A stretch of DNA of 64,000 bases from Halanaeroarchaeum sulfurireducens (lineage in GTDB: Archaea; Halobacteriota; Halobacteria; Halobacteriales; Halobacteriaceae). Under the pieces are notes generated by a model. The model searched no databases. It was given only the letters and a program-made list of their open reading frames with translations, and was not told the origin of the DNA. The stretch lies in the NCBI RefSeq assembly GCF_001011115.1, contig NZ_CP008874.1:124001-188000 (forward strand), in the 5' to 3' direction. The position numbers and the translations under genes were made by a program. This document shows, piece after piece, positions 41,052 to 50,239 of the stretch; position 1 is the stretch's first letter; every line of letters starts with the position of its first letter.

Positions 41052-41182
41052 TCCAGACACTCGATCCCGTACTCGATCAGCTGACGGACGATCTCCTCCT
41101 CGGTCGTGTCGTACTCACGCGCGAGCGCGACGACTTTTCGACCCAGGTCGTCGTCGCAGACGACCGTCACCTGTCGCTCCAT
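41048..41182 (-). CDS. Tiny ribbon-helix-helix-like protein (44 aa)
   Basis: This 44-codon gene encodes MERQVTVVCDDDLGRKVVAL, then AREYDTTEEEIVRQLIEYG and IECLD. A beta strand followed by two helices separated by a Thr-Thr turn is the pattern of a CopG-type ribbon-helix-helix, a size adequate for the whole fold. Codon use is haloarchaeal (GTC, GAC, CTC, CGT) and the frame ends exactly at the CTAG shared with nob1. Function unknown; DNA binding is inferred from the fold pattern. Confidence 0.7.
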   Translation of the reverse strand: MERQVTVVCDDDLGRKVVALAREYDTTEEEIVRQLIEYGIECLD

Positions 41183-41229
41183 GGCAGGCGATACGACCCC
41201 GGACACCGTAAACCTACGTCAGACGACTG

Positions 41230-42303
41230 TCATAACATCCCCGTCGTGATGGCCACGTAGGCGAGACCAAACTGGATCGCGTCGTAAGTGCCGTGAACCA
41301 GGGCCGCTACGACCACGTTGTCCGTCCGCTCGTAGACGATCCCCAGCACGAGTGAGATGGTGAACAGTTTTACGAGCGTCGCGAAGATCGCCGCCGACCC
41401 GCCGGTCGCGTACGCCGGCAGGTGGATGGCCGTGAATACGAGCGTCCCCACCATGACCGCCGACCGCCGTGAGAAACTGTCGTAGAGGTACTTCTGGACG
41501 ATGTTTCGCGAGAGTAACTCCTCGCCGGGACCGATGGCCAGCCACGAGAGCGGGATGAACCAGAGGAGGATGGCGGGGCGACCCTGGGCCGCCTCGATGA
41601 GTGCGTGTTCCGTCGAGGGGATGCCGAGCCACGAACTGAGATAGCCCACGACGGCGAGGATCGCAAACATGCCGATGACGCCGCCGACGACGAACACCCA
41701 CCCCCGACGGGTTGGCCAGCGGACGTCGAGGAATTCGAGGCCGAGCCCTCGCAGACGGAGAAACGCGACCGCGACCAGCCCCAGGCCCACGCTGAACAGG
41801 ACGGTGGTGAGGCCGTGTTCGATCACGATTCCGTCGGCCGGGACCACCGAGAGCCCGACGATGGCAACCAGGTACCCGACGAACAGGCCGGCCACGCCGA
41901 TACCGAGCGCGGCGAGGGAGCCGATCGCCTTTTGTACGAACGCCCGACGTCCGATCCCAAGCCAGTCTGCGTACGCGATGCCCACGCCGAGGACGCCGAG
42001 GAGGAACGCTGCCGGGAGACCCCCTCCGACGGAGACCGATTCGCCGGTGCCGACGGGGTACAGGAGTGCAGCCGACGCGGCGACGGCGAGCCCACCGCTC
42101 CCGAGGCCGGCCAGTGCAGCGAGTCGACGGTCATCGATGCCGTGGCGACGCGCCGCGAACGCGGCCATCGCGAGGAGTGCGACCACCAGTCCCGGCACGT
42201 TTCCCACGCTGGCGGCGGCGAAGGTGTCGGTCCACTCGGCGAACGTGGTCGCGACGCCGAGCCCCGCGACGACGAACCCCACGGTCGGAACGAAACGACC
42301 CAT
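41230..42303 (-). CDS. CPBP-family intramembrane metalloprotease
   Basis: This membrane protein has 357 residues and about ten hydrophobic segments. The C-terminal half carries the CPBP (Abi/CAAX) motifs: GPGEELLSRNIVQKYLYDSF (EE plus R), FTAIHLPAY (His) and AALVHGTYDAIQF (His). These residues form the metal site in Rce1-like glutamic proteases. In bacteria such proteins act in prenyl-protein processing or bacteriocin immunity; the haloarchaeal substrate is unknown. CCCTAAAAGC at 42324-42333 lies 26 nt before the start. Confidence 0.9.
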   Translation of the reverse strand: MGRFVPTVGFVVAGLGVATTFAEWTDTFAAASVGNVPGLVVALLAMAAFAARRHGIDDRRLAALAGLGSGGLAVAASAALLYPVGTGESVSVGGGLPAAFLLGVLGVGIAYADWLGIGRRAFVQKAIGSLAALGIGVAGLFVGYLVAIVGLSVVPADGIVIEHGLTTVLFSVGLGLVAVAFLRLRGLGLEFLDVRWPTRRGWVFVVGGVIGMFAILAVVGYLSSWLGIPSTEHALIEAAQGRPAILLWFIPLSWLAIGPGEELLSRNIVQKYLYDSFSRRSAVMVGTLVFTAIHLPAYATGGSAAIFATLVKLFTISLVLGIVYERTDNVVVAALVHGTYDAIQFGLAYVAITTGML

Positions 42304-42351
42304 GGATCGACGAACGGGAGCCGCCCTAAAAGCGTCTGGTTTTTCGGAATC

Positions 42352-43626
42352 TCACTCGACGACGAGTCGGTCCGACGCCTGGGCTGACTCGCCACGGAGC
42401 AGCTGCCGGGCCCGTTCTTTGCCCCATTCGACGGCTGGCTGTGTGAACGTCTCGACATCGTAGAGTTCCCCGGCAAGGATGCAGGCGGCCTCCATCTCGA
42501 AGAGCAGCGCCCCGAGGGATTCGCTATTCACGCGCTCGATTTCGACGGTGACGGTGGGCTGGCCCGACTTCGCCAGACTGGCTTCGGTCGCCTCGAACTC
42601 GGCGTCGAGCAGCTCCCGAAGCGAGTTGCCGCCGAGGTAGTCTAACCCGTCGAGGTCGGCGTTCGGAATCGGGTGGTCGGGACCGGTGGTCGGCCGGAGG
42701 AGGGTCACGACCTTGTCGAGTGGGCCCGCCCGGTACAGCTGTAACTGGGAGTGCTGGTCGGTCGCGCCGAGCGCGCGGACCGGCGTCTGTCCCAGGCCGT
42801 CCTTTCCGAGGCTCTCCGCCCAGAGTTGTGCGAACCACTCCGCGAACGGTTCGAGCGATTCGGCGTACGGCATCATCGCCGCCACCGACGCCTCCCGCCG
42901 GTCGAGTGCGAAAAGCGTCGCCCCGTAGGCGTACGCGGGCGTCTCGAACAGCGATCCGGTCATGTCGGCGGCGGCCGACCGTGCTCCCGCGAGCACGCCC
43001 TCGATGTCGACGCCGGCTATCGCTGGCACCGCGAGCCCGACGGTCGAGAGCGCCGAGAATCGGCCCGGGACGCCCGTTGGAACGTCGAGGGCCGGGAGAT
43101 CGTATTCCTCGGCGAGGTCGCGGAGATTGCCCGACGGTCCGGTCGTGACCAGCGTCCGCTCGGTCCAGTCGACGCCTGCCGCGGCCATCTCTTCTCGGAC
43201 GACGAGGAAATTGGCCAGGGTTTCCGCGGTGGTCCCCGACCGCGAGACGACGTTGACGGCGGTCTCGGCCAGCGGGAGTTCGTCGAGCAACGACCGGAGG
43301 TGGGCCGGGTCGACGTTGTCGAGGAAGTAGGTCTCCGTGTCGTCACCCAGCGCGGTTGCGAGCGTGGCCGCACCCAGTGCACTGCCGCCGATGCCGACGG
43401 TAAGAACTGCGGTCGCGTCGGCGAACGGTGCGACGGCAGCGCGGATGGCGTCCGGGTCGGTGGTCTCGGGGAGGTTCAGGGACGCGTAGCCGAACGCGTC
43501 CTCCTCGCGGCCGTTTTGGATGGTCTCGTGCGCTGTGGCGACCCGGTCGTCGAGGCGGTCGAGGGCCTCGCGCGGAACGCCGACGGGCGAGGTCTCGGCG
43601 AGTGCGTTTGCGATGTCGACGCGCAT
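42352..43626 (-). CDS. pgi: Glucose-6-phosphate isomerase
   Basis: The enzyme interconverts glucose 6-phosphate and fructose 6-phosphate; in haloarchaea it serves gluconeogenesis. The 424-residue protein has the PGI signature regions VLTVGIGGSALGAATLA (sugar-phosphate loop, about 75-91), VVSRSGTTAETLANFLV (about 126-142) and the catalytic Glu/His region GATDQHSQLQLYRAG near 288. The last 120 residues include the C-terminal Lys-helix region. A CTATAGG box at 43648-43654 is about 25 nt before the start. It ends 48 nt before the CPBP protease on the same strand. Confidence 0.93.
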   Translation of the reverse strand: MRVDIANALAETSPVGVPREALDRLDDRVATAHETIQNGREEDAFGYASLNLPETTDPDAIRAAVAPFADATAVLTVGIGGSALGAATLATALGDDTETYFLDNVDPAHLRSLLDELPLAETAVNVVSRSGTTAETLANFLVVREEMAAAGVDWTERTLVTTGPSGNLRDLAEEYDLPALDVPTGVPGRFSALSTVGLAVPAIAGVDIEGVLAGARSAAADMTGSLFETPAYAYGATLFALDRREASVAAMMPYAESLEPFAEWFAQLWAESLGKDGLGQTPVRALGATDQHSQLQLYRAGPLDKVVTLLRPTTGPDHPIPNADLDGLDYLGGNSLRELLDAEFEATEASLAKSGQPTVTVEIERVNSESLGALLFEMEAACILAGELYDVETFTQPAVEWGKERARQLLRGESAQASDRLVVE

Positions 43627-43647
43627 ACGGGTACCGGGGCCGCCCTG

Positions 43648-43654
43648 CTATAGG
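43648..43654 (-). promoter_or_regulatory. TATA box of pgi
   Basis: CCTATAG on the minus strand is centred about 25 nt before the ATG at 43626. Confidence 0.6.
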
Positions 43655-43712
43655 GTGTTCCGCTTCGTCGCGAACGTAACCCGGAAAACCCACAGCGGCC
43701 TATCCCGAGGCG

Positions 43713-44177
43713 ATGAGTGAAAAGACGGGGACGTTCCTCGTGACGGCCGCGGACGCGGACAGCGTCGTCCTCTCGGACGTGACGGACGGACAGGTTCACA
43801 CGCTCGCGGAGAATCCGGGGCTGGAACGAGAGCAGGTCGTCGAGGCGACGATCGCGGTCGTCCAGCCGATGGAGGCCGTCTGGACCGTCGAGGACCTCCG
43901 CGAGACCCGCGACGTCGAGGTGGCTGTGAGCGACGAACGCCCGACGAAGGCCAGCCGTGATCTGGCCGCGACAATGGAGGACGGTGACCTGGAGACACGC
44001 GAGCGGGCCGGATCCGGCGTCATCCACGTCATCGTCGTCCCCGAGAATCTCACCGAAACCGCGGTCGAAGACGTTCTCGACGACGAGGGCACTTTGCGAT
44101 TTGCTGCACGGCACGCGGCCAGGCGCGTGGAGATACGGTCTGAACCGGGGGTCGTAACGGTCAGATACCTCCCCTAG
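43713..44177 (+). CDS. Conserved haloarchaeal protein (DUF5812-like)
   Basis: The 154-residue acidic protein opens MSEKTGTFLVTAADADSVVL, a beta-rich start resembling the small family I recall as DUF5812. Two further regions are visible: VTDGQVHTLAENPGLEREQV and VVPENLTETAVEDVLDDEGT. It ends VVTVRYLP. It has no Cys and no membrane segment. No function is known. The stop shares CTAG with the convergent membrane protein, and the start is close to the divergent pgi promoter, so both may use one region. Confidence 0.8.
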   Translation: MSEKTGTFLVTAADADSVVLSDVTDGQVHTLAENPGLEREQVVEATIAVVQPMEAVWTVEDLRETRDVEVAVSDERPTKASRDLAATMEDGDLETRERAGSGVIHVIVVPENLTETAVEDVLDDEGTLRFAARHAARRVEIRSEPGVVTVRYLP

Positions 44178-44800
44178 GGTCGATCACGCGTCTCGAGTGC
44201 CGTCTCGATCGACTCGATCAGGTTCTGGACGCGCGGAACGCCAACGATTGCCGCGATGATCGCGCCAACCGCGTCGAAGAGGAGATCGAGGATCGTGTCC
44301 CTGACGCCGTACTGGATGAGTACCGCATCCTGGCCCGTTAGCCGCGCCAGTTCCCGGGCAAAGAATTCGAGCAATTCCCAGACGACGCCGGTGGCGAGCG
44401 TGAAGAGGCCGATGAACGCGTACATGAAATCCGGTGGGAGGTAGATGTCCTCGACGTGCTCGTCGAGCGCTTTCGTCGTCGCGTACCCGACGACGGCAAC
44501 GATGGCCGCGGAAAGCGTATGGGTGACGTTGTCCCACCACCAGACGCCCCGGTATGGGCCGGTGATGCCCACGGTGTGGGCCAGTATGGCGAACGTGAGA
44601 AGGAAGGTGAGCCACGGCCCCAATGTAATCTCGTAGTCACGGTCGAGAACTCCCGGGAGGAACGTGACGAGCAGTCCCACCGTGCCATTGACGACGATGC
44701 TCACGTTCGTCGTCCATAGCCCCCAGAGGAGGATGGCGGCGATGATGGCTTGCATACCGCGGACCGCGACACGTTGCAAACGATCGCCCTGTCGGGACAC
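44174..44800 (-). CDS. Integral membrane protein, unknown
   Basis: This membrane protein has 208 residues and about five hydrophobic segments: AIIAAILLWGLW, NGTVGLLVTFLPGVL, WLTFLLTFAILAHTVG, LSAAIVAVVGYATT and FIGLFTLATGVVWELLEFF. The motif WWWDNVTHTLSA with His and Asp in the bilayer, and WELLEFF with two Glu, resembles the DUF2238 group. A possible enzymatic role is not shown. GTG 44800 is chosen because GTTATTTTCT at 44821-44830 lies 26 nt upstream; the alternative ATG at 44755 is 15 codons later. Confidence 0.75.
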   Translation of the reverse strand: MSRQGDRLQRVAVRGMQAIIAAILLWGLWTTNVSIVVNGTVGLLVTFLPGVLDRDYEITLGPWLTFLLTFAILAHTVGITGPYRGVWWWDNVTHTLSAAIVAVVGYATTKALDEHVEDIYLPPDFMYAFIGLFTLATGVVWELLEFFARELARLTGQDAVLIQYGVRDTILDLLFDAVGAIIAAIVGVPRVQNLIESIETALETRDRP

Positions 44801-44820
44801 GGGTATCAGTTTGCACGCCC

Positions 44821-44877
44821 AGAAAATAACCCTCCGGGTCCTTTCCTTTCTGACCAGCGTTAGGCGACATATTTTTA
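44821..44877. promoter_or_regulatory. Divergent promoters between two membrane-protein genes
   Basis: AGAAAATAAC (44821-44830; TATA on the minus strand) serves the GTG at 44800. ATATTTTTAG (44869-44877, plus strand) is about 31 nt before the ATG at 44905. Both messages are predicted leaderless. Confidence 0.6.
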
Positions 44878-44904
44878 GTGATCTCCCGCCTACGGTCGAC
44901 AACC

Positions 44905-45516
44905 ATGATGGCGACGACACACGTATTGACGGGGGTCGCACTGGCCGCGGCCGCCGCGTCCGCCGTTCCGGAAGTCTCGGTCGTCGCCGTGGGAGCGGCG
45001 GCAGCGGGCGGGCTGTTTCCCGACCTGGACCTCTACGCCGGCCATCGAAAGACCCTCCACTATCCGATCTTCTTCGCCATTGCCTCGCTGATCGCCGTTG
45101 CCATCGCCACGGTCGAGCCCACCACACTCACCGTCGCGGGGGCCCTGTTCCTCGCCGCCGCGGCCCTTCACTCGATCATGGACGCCTTCGGCGGCGGCCT
45201 GGAACTCCGACCCTGGCTGGGCACGTCCGACCGGGCGGTCTACAGCCACTTCCACCGCCAGTGGATCCCACCTCGCCGCTGGATCCGGTACGACGGGGCG
45301 CCCGAGGACCTGGCGCTGGCGACGGTGATGGCCGTCCCCGCCCTGTCGACGTTCGACGGCCCGGTCGCGCTGGGCGTCGTGGCCTTGCTCCTCGTCTCGG
45401 CAGGGTACGTCCTCGTTCGCAAGCCGATGGTCCGCATCGCCGAATGGCTCGTCGCCCGCCTGCCGACATCCGTTCGCACGTACATTCCTGCCAGGTTCGT
45501 CGATGACCTTCAGTAG
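44905..45516 (+). CDS. Membrane metal-dependent hydrolase (DUF457/YdjM-like)
   Basis: The 203-residue protein has four or five hydrophobic segments. It opens with THVLTGVALAAAAA, contains GGLFPDLDLYAGHRKTLHYP (the His/Asp cluster of YdjM/LexA-regulated membrane hydrolases) and AALHSIMDAFGGGLELRPW. The conserved His and Asp pairs probably bind a metal near the membrane face; substrate unknown. The start at ATG 44905 follows the TATA box by about 31 nt; an ATG 3 nt later would be equivalent. Confidence 0.85.
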   Translation: MMATTHVLTGVALAAAAASAVPEVSVVAVGAAAAGGLFPDLDLYAGHRKTLHYPIFFAIASLIAVAIATVEPTTLTVAGALFLAAAALHSIMDAFGGGLELRPWLGTSDRAVYSHFHRQWIPPRRWIRYDGAPEDLALATVMAVPALSTFDGPVALGVVALLLVSAGYVLVRKPMVRIAEWLVARLPTSVRTYIPARFVDDLQ

Positions 45517-45557
45517 CCGAACCACGGAGCCGTGGCCCGAAACCGGGACATAAGAAG

Positions 45558-45565
45558 CCTTATCC
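45558..45565 (+). promoter_or_regulatory. TATA box of the secF-secD operon
   Basis: CCTTATCC is centred about 30 nt before the secF ATG at 45591. Confidence 0.55.
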
Positions 45566-45590
45566 TGCGGCGACCCACACGCGAAACTAT

Positions 45591-46454
45591 ATGTCGAAGC
45601 TCGAGGTCCCGGATTTCGACCAGAGCCGGTACTCGAACCGCCAGTTGGCGGGTCCGCCGGTCGCCGTCATCGTTCTCGCGCTCCTCGTCATCGGGGCGAC
45701 GTTCGCGATGACGGGGACTCCCGTCGCCCTGGACACGGAGTTTACCGGCGGGACGGAACTCCGGGTCGTCGCACCGGACGCCGGAACGGCCGTCGACGAG
45801 CCGTTCTCGGCCGAGATACAGTCCGTACAGCCGGTGCAGACTGAAGAGAACACGTACATCGTCACGTTCGACAACACCGTCGACCCCGAAACCCAGAAAC
45901 AACTCGCCGAGGACGCCGGCTTCGAGGTCCCCATGTCCTCGAGTACGTCTCCCACGTTCGGCCAGAGCACCCAGCGGATGGCCCTGATCGGCGTGGGCAT
46001 CGCGTTTCTCGGGATGAGTCTCGTGGTCTTCGGGCTGTTCCGGACGTTCGTGCCGAGCATCGCCGTCGTCGTCTCGGCGTTCGGAGACATCGTCGTCCCG
46101 GTCGCGTTGATGAACATCTTCGGCATCGAACTCTCGCTCGGGACGGTGGCCGCGCTGTTGATGCTGATCGGGTATAGCGTCGACTCGGACATCCTCCTCA
46201 ACAACCACGTCCTCCGCCGTACCGGCGAGTTCTACGAGAGCGTCCAGGTGGCCATGCGGACGGGTGTCACGATGACCCTGACGTCGATCGCTGCGATGAC
46301 GGTGATGGCCATCGTGGCGTACCTCTTTGGCATTCAGCTGATGAGTTCCATCGGCCTCATTCTCGTGTTCGGGCTCGCGACCGACCTGATGAACACGTAC
46401 ATGATGAACGTGACGCTGTTGCGCTGGTACAAATTCGAGGGGGTGGCCCGATGA
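45591..46454 (+). CDS. secF: Protein-export membrane protein SecF
   Basis: SecF works with SecD to drive Sec translocation from outside the membrane. The 287-residue protein has six membrane segments and the family motif DTEFTGGTELRV in the first periplasm-side loop. MLIGYSVDSDILLNNHVLR lies in the fourth segment, with the Asp implied in ion-driven export. As is usual in archaea the order is secF then secD. Its stop overlaps the secD start (ATGA at 46451-46454), so the two are translated together. Confidence 0.95.
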   Translation: MSKLEVPDFDQSRYSNRQLAGPPVAVIVLALLVIGATFAMTGTPVALDTEFTGGTELRVVAPDAGTAVDEPFSAEIQSVQPVQTEENTYIVTFDNTVDPETQKQLAEDAGFEVPMSSSTSPTFGQSTQRMALIGVGIAFLGMSLVVFGLFRTFVPSIAVVVSAFGDIVVPVALMNIFGIELSLGTVAALLMLIGYSVDSDILLNNHVLRRTGEFYESVQVAMRTGVTMTLTSIAAMTVMAIVAYLFGIQLMSSIGLILVFGLATDLMNTYMMNVTLLRWYKFEGVAR

Positions 46455-48001
46455 GCGCGATTCGTGAGTACTGGCGTGTCACCGCACTCGTCGTGTTATT
46501 GCTGTTGAGTTCGGTCGCGCTGTTCGCCCCTGGACTCGGCGATACGGCGCCCGAGGGCCAGGCAGTCGAGGCCTCGGGAGCGTCGAACCTCGCGTACGGC
46601 CTCGACCTGTCCGGCGGGGCCCGCGTCCGGGCAACCGTGGACGGCGTCACCGCGACGGGGGTGAACGTGACCGCCGAGAATCAAGCGACGATCACGCGGG
46701 ACGTCGCGGAGGAACTGGACCTCCGAATCGCCGACGTGCGGGCGCGGCCTGCCCGTGACGGCGGGACGGTCGAGGCTTTCGGTGATGTCACCGAATCCGA
46801 GCTCGCGACAGCCCTGGAGAGCGCGGGCTACCAATCCGAATCCGTTCGCAGCGGCGTCACCCAGACGACGCGGGACAACATCGTCGAAACCCTCCAGGCG
46901 AAGATCGACGCGAGCGGCTTTGCCGCCGCCAACGTCCAGGACGTCCAGGCGCAGACCGGCGAGGGGACCCATTACATCGTCGTCGAAGCCGCCAACCGGA
47001 ACGTCTCGGAGGTGAGTACCCTCATGACGAGCCGGGGGGTGGTCACCATCCTGGCCAACTATCCCAGCGACGGCGAGCAGGTCAACGAGACCGTACTCAC
47101 CCAGGAGCAGCTTCGTGATGGGCAGATCGGTGTGCCCACGACGACTCAGGACGGCCGGCCGGCCGTCCCAATCACGCTCTCCGATGATGTCGCCCAACAG
47201 TACGCCGAAGACATGGTCGAGTACGGCTTCGCGGACGGAGCGGCAGCGAGCAGTTGTGAGTACGAAAACGGCACGGCCGCAGACGGCAGCTACTGCCTGT
47301 TGACGGTCCGTGACGGCGAGGTGGTCTACTCCGCCGGCGTCCGGCATAGCCTCGGCCAGTCGTTCGCCAACGGCGAGTTCGTCAAGGATCCGAGTTTCAT
47401 CATCACCGCAACGAGCATGCAGGAGGCCCGTCAGCTCAGCGTCGATCTGAACGCTGGCTCGCTACCCGCACCGCTCACGGTCGAGGACACGTTCTTCATG
47501 GCGCCGAGCATGGGCTCGCAGTTCAAGATCTACTCGCTCATCACGGGGATTATGGCCGTATTCGCGGTCTCCGGTGCCGTGTTCTTCCGCTATCGTGAGC
47601 CGCGGATCGCCCTGCCGATGATCGTCACCGCGCTTTCGGAGGTGTACATCCTGCTGGGCTTCGCCGCGTCGGTCGGTCTGGCGCTCGACCTCTCGCACAT
47701 CGCGGGGTTGATTGCCGTCGTCGGGACGGGGGTGGACGACCTCGTCATCATTGCCGACGAGGTGATGGCCGAAGAGGTTTCCTCCAGACGGGTCTTCCAG
47801 AGCCGCTTCCGCAAGGCGTTCTGGGTCATCGGCGCGGCCGCCGTGACGACCATCATCGCGATGGGGCCGCTGGCCGTGCTCAGCCTCGGCGACCTCCGCG
47901 GGTTCGCCATCATCACCATCCTGGGTGTCCTCGTCGGGGTACTGGTCACTCGACCGGCGTACGGTGACATCCTCCGGCGGCTGCTCACCGTGGATCACTG
48001 A
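46451..48001 (+). CDS. secD: Protein-export membrane protein SecD
   Basis: This partner of SecF has 516 residues. An N-terminal membrane helix is followed by a large outside domain (about 40-360) carrying AYGLDLSGGARVRA, the D1 motif. The last five membrane segments include AGLIAVVGTGVDDLVIIADEV with conserved Asp residues. Archaea lack SecA, so SecDF here would use the membrane gradient alone. ATG overlaps the secF stop. The 168 nt up to the convergent rnhB hold no gene. Confidence 0.95.
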   Translation: MSAIREYWRVTALVVLLLLSSVALFAPGLGDTAPEGQAVEASGASNLAYGLDLSGGARVRATVDGVTATGVNVTAENQATITRDVAEELDLRIADVRARPARDGGTVEAFGDVTESELATALESAGYQSESVRSGVTQTTRDNIVETLQAKIDASGFAAANVQDVQAQTGEGTHYIVVEAANRNVSEVSTLMTSRGVVTILANYPSDGEQVNETVLTQEQLRDGQIGVPTTTQDGRPAVPITLSDDVAQQYAEDMVEYGFADGAAASSCEYENGTAADGSYCLLTVRDGEVVYSAGVRHSLGQSFANGEFVKDPSFIITATSMQEARQLSVDLNAGSLPAPLTVEDTFFMAPSMGSQFKIYSLITGIMAVFAVSGAVFFRYREPRIALPMIVTALSEVYILLGFAASVGLALDLSHIAGLIAVVGTGVDDLVIIADEVMAEEVSSRRVFQSRFRKAFWVIGAAAVTTIIAMGPLAVLSLGDLRGFAIITILGVLVGVLVTRPAYGDILRRLLTVDH

Positions 48002-48169
48002 TCCGGCCGCGGACGACTCTTTATCTACGAGGACCGGCCCAGCGCGGTGCGTGCTCTGACCGTTACCGCCGGGCCGGATCCGCGAGTGTGCGACCCACCG
48101 CCCGGCGTCGCCGTGCCGTCCGAGCCACGGCCCCGTGTGTCGCCTGTTCGCACTCCGGTACCGGTCCGC

Positions 48170-48811
48170 CTAGAACTGGTCGAGACCCGACTGCTCGGCC
48201 TCCGCGAGGAGTCGCTGGCTGGTCGACCAGGACGACCGCGCGCAGTCGGGGAGCTCCCCCTCCTCGGCGATGAAGTCAGTGAGAAAGCGGATCGTGGTCT
48301 CGTCGCTCGGATAGCCACTGCCGAGGTCGGCGCCGTACGACGCCGCGAGGGCCTCGACGTGTGCGTCGCGTTCGACCTTCGCGACGACGCTCGCCGCCGC
48401 GACGAGGTCGTCGCTGTCGTCCGCTCCGTGTTCGGCGTCCAGGTGAACGTCCGCGTCGATCCGCCGTCGAACGCGGGCGGCAAAGCGCGCTTCGTCCGTG
48501 TCGCCGGCATCGAGCAGCCCAGCGATCCCATCCGCCACAATCTGGGAGAGCGCCTCGGCGTGAGCGCGCACCGTCAGCGTGTTCATGTCCGTCTCGGGAT
48601 CGTCGATCATCTGGGGCGGAATCTCCGTGATCCCAACGCGCACGTCGGGATCCTCCCGAAGCGCCGCGGCCAGTTCCTCGCGGCGGGCGGCGGTGAGCCG
48701 CTTCGAGTCGGCGACGCCGCCGGGGATGGCTTCGGGGTCGGCGCTGACTGCCGCCGCGAACATCGATCCGAGAACTGGCCCCTTTCCCGCTTCGTCGACC
48801 CCAAATCGCAT
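48170..48811 (-). CDS. rnhB: Ribonuclease HII
   Basis: RNase HII cleaves RNA in RNA-DNA hybrids and at single ribonucleotides in DNA. The 213-residue protein opens [15 protein letters not shown] with catalytic Asp6 and Glu7. [20 protein letters not shown] lies in the middle and [17 protein letters not shown] carries the later conserved basic residues. The length is standard for archaea. It lies 57 nt after the pus10 gene on the same strand, an arrangement that suggests co-transcription. Confidence 0.95.
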   Translation of the reverse strand: MRFGVDEAGKGPVLGSMFAAAVSADPEAIPGGVADSKRLTAARREELAAALREDPDVRVGITEIPPQMIDDPETDMNTLTVRAHAEALSQIVADGIAGLLDAGDTDEARFAARVRRRIDADVHLDAEHGADDSDDLVAAASVVAKVERDAHVEALAASYGADLGSGYPSDETTIRFLTDFIAEEGELPDCARSSWSTSQRLLAEAEQSGLDQF

Positions 48812-48868
48812 GCTTGGGGACTCGACCGCCGCGGTGTTAGGCGTTGGGTCACGCTGCCGGAGCCCCGA

Positions 48869-50149
48869 TCAGTCTCGGAAGAAGTCTTCGGCCTCGAACG
48901 GTTCGGACTCACCCTCGACGACGAGTACGTCCAGGTGGGTGACTATGGTGTCGACACCGAGGAGGCCGGCGAGACTCGGCTCCGTCCGGCCGGCGTCGCT
49001 ACTGATCAGCTCCTTGATGTAGAGGCCGCCCTCCCCGTGGATCTCGACCGTCGCGTGGGTCTCGTCAGACAGCGTCGCGTCGGCCTCGTAGACAGTGCGC
49101 TCGCGGACTTTACTCGCGCGCCGGTGATCCACGCGCTCGGGCGTCGACTGTTCGATCGTTTCGCCCTCGAGTGCCGCCATCGCCTCGTCGAGGGCGGCCT
49201 GCTCGACAGGCGCATCGAACTCGACCTCGGCGCGGTATGTCTTCGACGCATCGTGGGACTTCACCCGTTCGACCATCTCGTAGGTCGCCAGGCGCACCCC
49301 TTCGACCTCGACGGTCCCATCGGCGAAATCGTTGATAGCTTCCTCCAGTGCAGCCACGTCCGGCCACCGCCGTCTGGGTGCTTCAACCTCGATGACGAAG
49401 GGGCGGCCCGTTCCCAGCATTCGGGCGTCGATATCCTCGCGACCTGCCCCGTGAAACGTCGCCGATTCGCCGTCCATCCCCTCGACGACGGGTGGGGTCG
49501 TCAACTGTTCGACGCTCTCGGGGTACTGGTATCCCGTCCCGTCGCAGTACAGACAGGGCTCGCCGGCGCGTTCGCCGGAACCGCCGCATTCCCGGCAGGG
49601 CCACTCCGTCTGAGGGATGCCCCGCTCGAGCTTTCGATACCGGCCGTAGACGAACGCCGAGTTGACGTGGACGTCGACCGCGTCGGCCTCGATATCGATG
49701 GTGGCCTGGACGTCCGGCCTGGTGAAATCGACTTCGGCGCCCGTCTCCCGGCCCACGCGCTTGCCGACCTCCCGGTTGAACTCCGATTTGAACGGTTCGC
49801 CGGCGTCCTCGGACAGCCCGGTCAGGTCACGGAGCATCGCTTCGTTCTCCTCGACGAGCGGTGGCGGGCGGGTGCCGACCTGGTAGGTCTCGAACTCGAC
49901 ATCTCCGATGGCTTTGACCACTCGGTCGGCCCAATCGTCGAACTCCTCGCAGAGCCCCTCGCAGACCCAGCACTGCTCCTCCGGTGGATCGTAGGGCTCG
50001 TCGTCGGCCATCGCGACCGCGACGCGAAGCGCACGACCACGCTCGCCGTTCGCCAGGCCGAAACTCCGGTCTGCGAAGGGCCGTCCCAGACAGGCGTCAC
50101 AGATCGGCCCCTCACTGATGACGGCGCGCGCATCGTCCAGCAGGTTCAT
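48869..50149 (-). CDS. pus10: tRNA pseudouridine synthase Pus10
   Basis: Pus10 makes pseudouridine 54 and 55 in archaeal tRNAs. The 426-residue protein has an N-terminal THUMP-like region with zinc pairs (CDAC near 18, CWVC near 55) and a second CREC...CLYC motif. The catalytic loop is GREDIDARMLGTGRPFVIEV with the essential Asp. The ATG at 50149 gives the usual MNLLDDARAVISEGPICDAC; longer frames run into the promoter. TrmY, which methylates pseudouridine 54, is encoded 1.1 kb away. Confidence 0.95.
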   Translation of the reverse strand: MNLLDDARAVISEGPICDACLGRPFADRSFGLANGERGRALRVAVAMADDEPYDPPEEQCWVCEGLCEEFDDWADRVVKAIGDVEFETYQVGTRPPPLVEENEAMLRDLTGLSEDAGEPFKSEFNREVGKRVGRETGAEVDFTRPDVQATIDIEADAVDVHVNSAFVYGRYRKLERGIPQTEWPCRECGGSGERAGEPCLYCDGTGYQYPESVEQLTTPPVVEGMDGESATFHGAGREDIDARMLGTGRPFVIEVEAPRRRWPDVAALEEAINDFADGTVEVEGVRLATYEMVERVKSHDASKTYRAEVEFDAPVEQAALDEAMAALEGETIEQSTPERVDHRRASKVRERTVYEADATLSDETHATVEIHGEGGLYIKELISSDAGRTEPSLAGLLGVDTIVTHLDVLVVEGESEPFEAEDFFRD

Positions 50150-50239
50150 GCCCCCGCGTAGCCGGCCAACGGGCACGTATCCTTCGGTCGAGTGCGTCCC
50201 GTCGCCACCACTATGTGGGCTGGAGGACAACTTGGCGGC

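Noticed and set aside
48047-50161. 704-codon plus-strand frame opposite rnhB and pus10
   Set aside because: Spans two certain opposite genes and lacks motifs.
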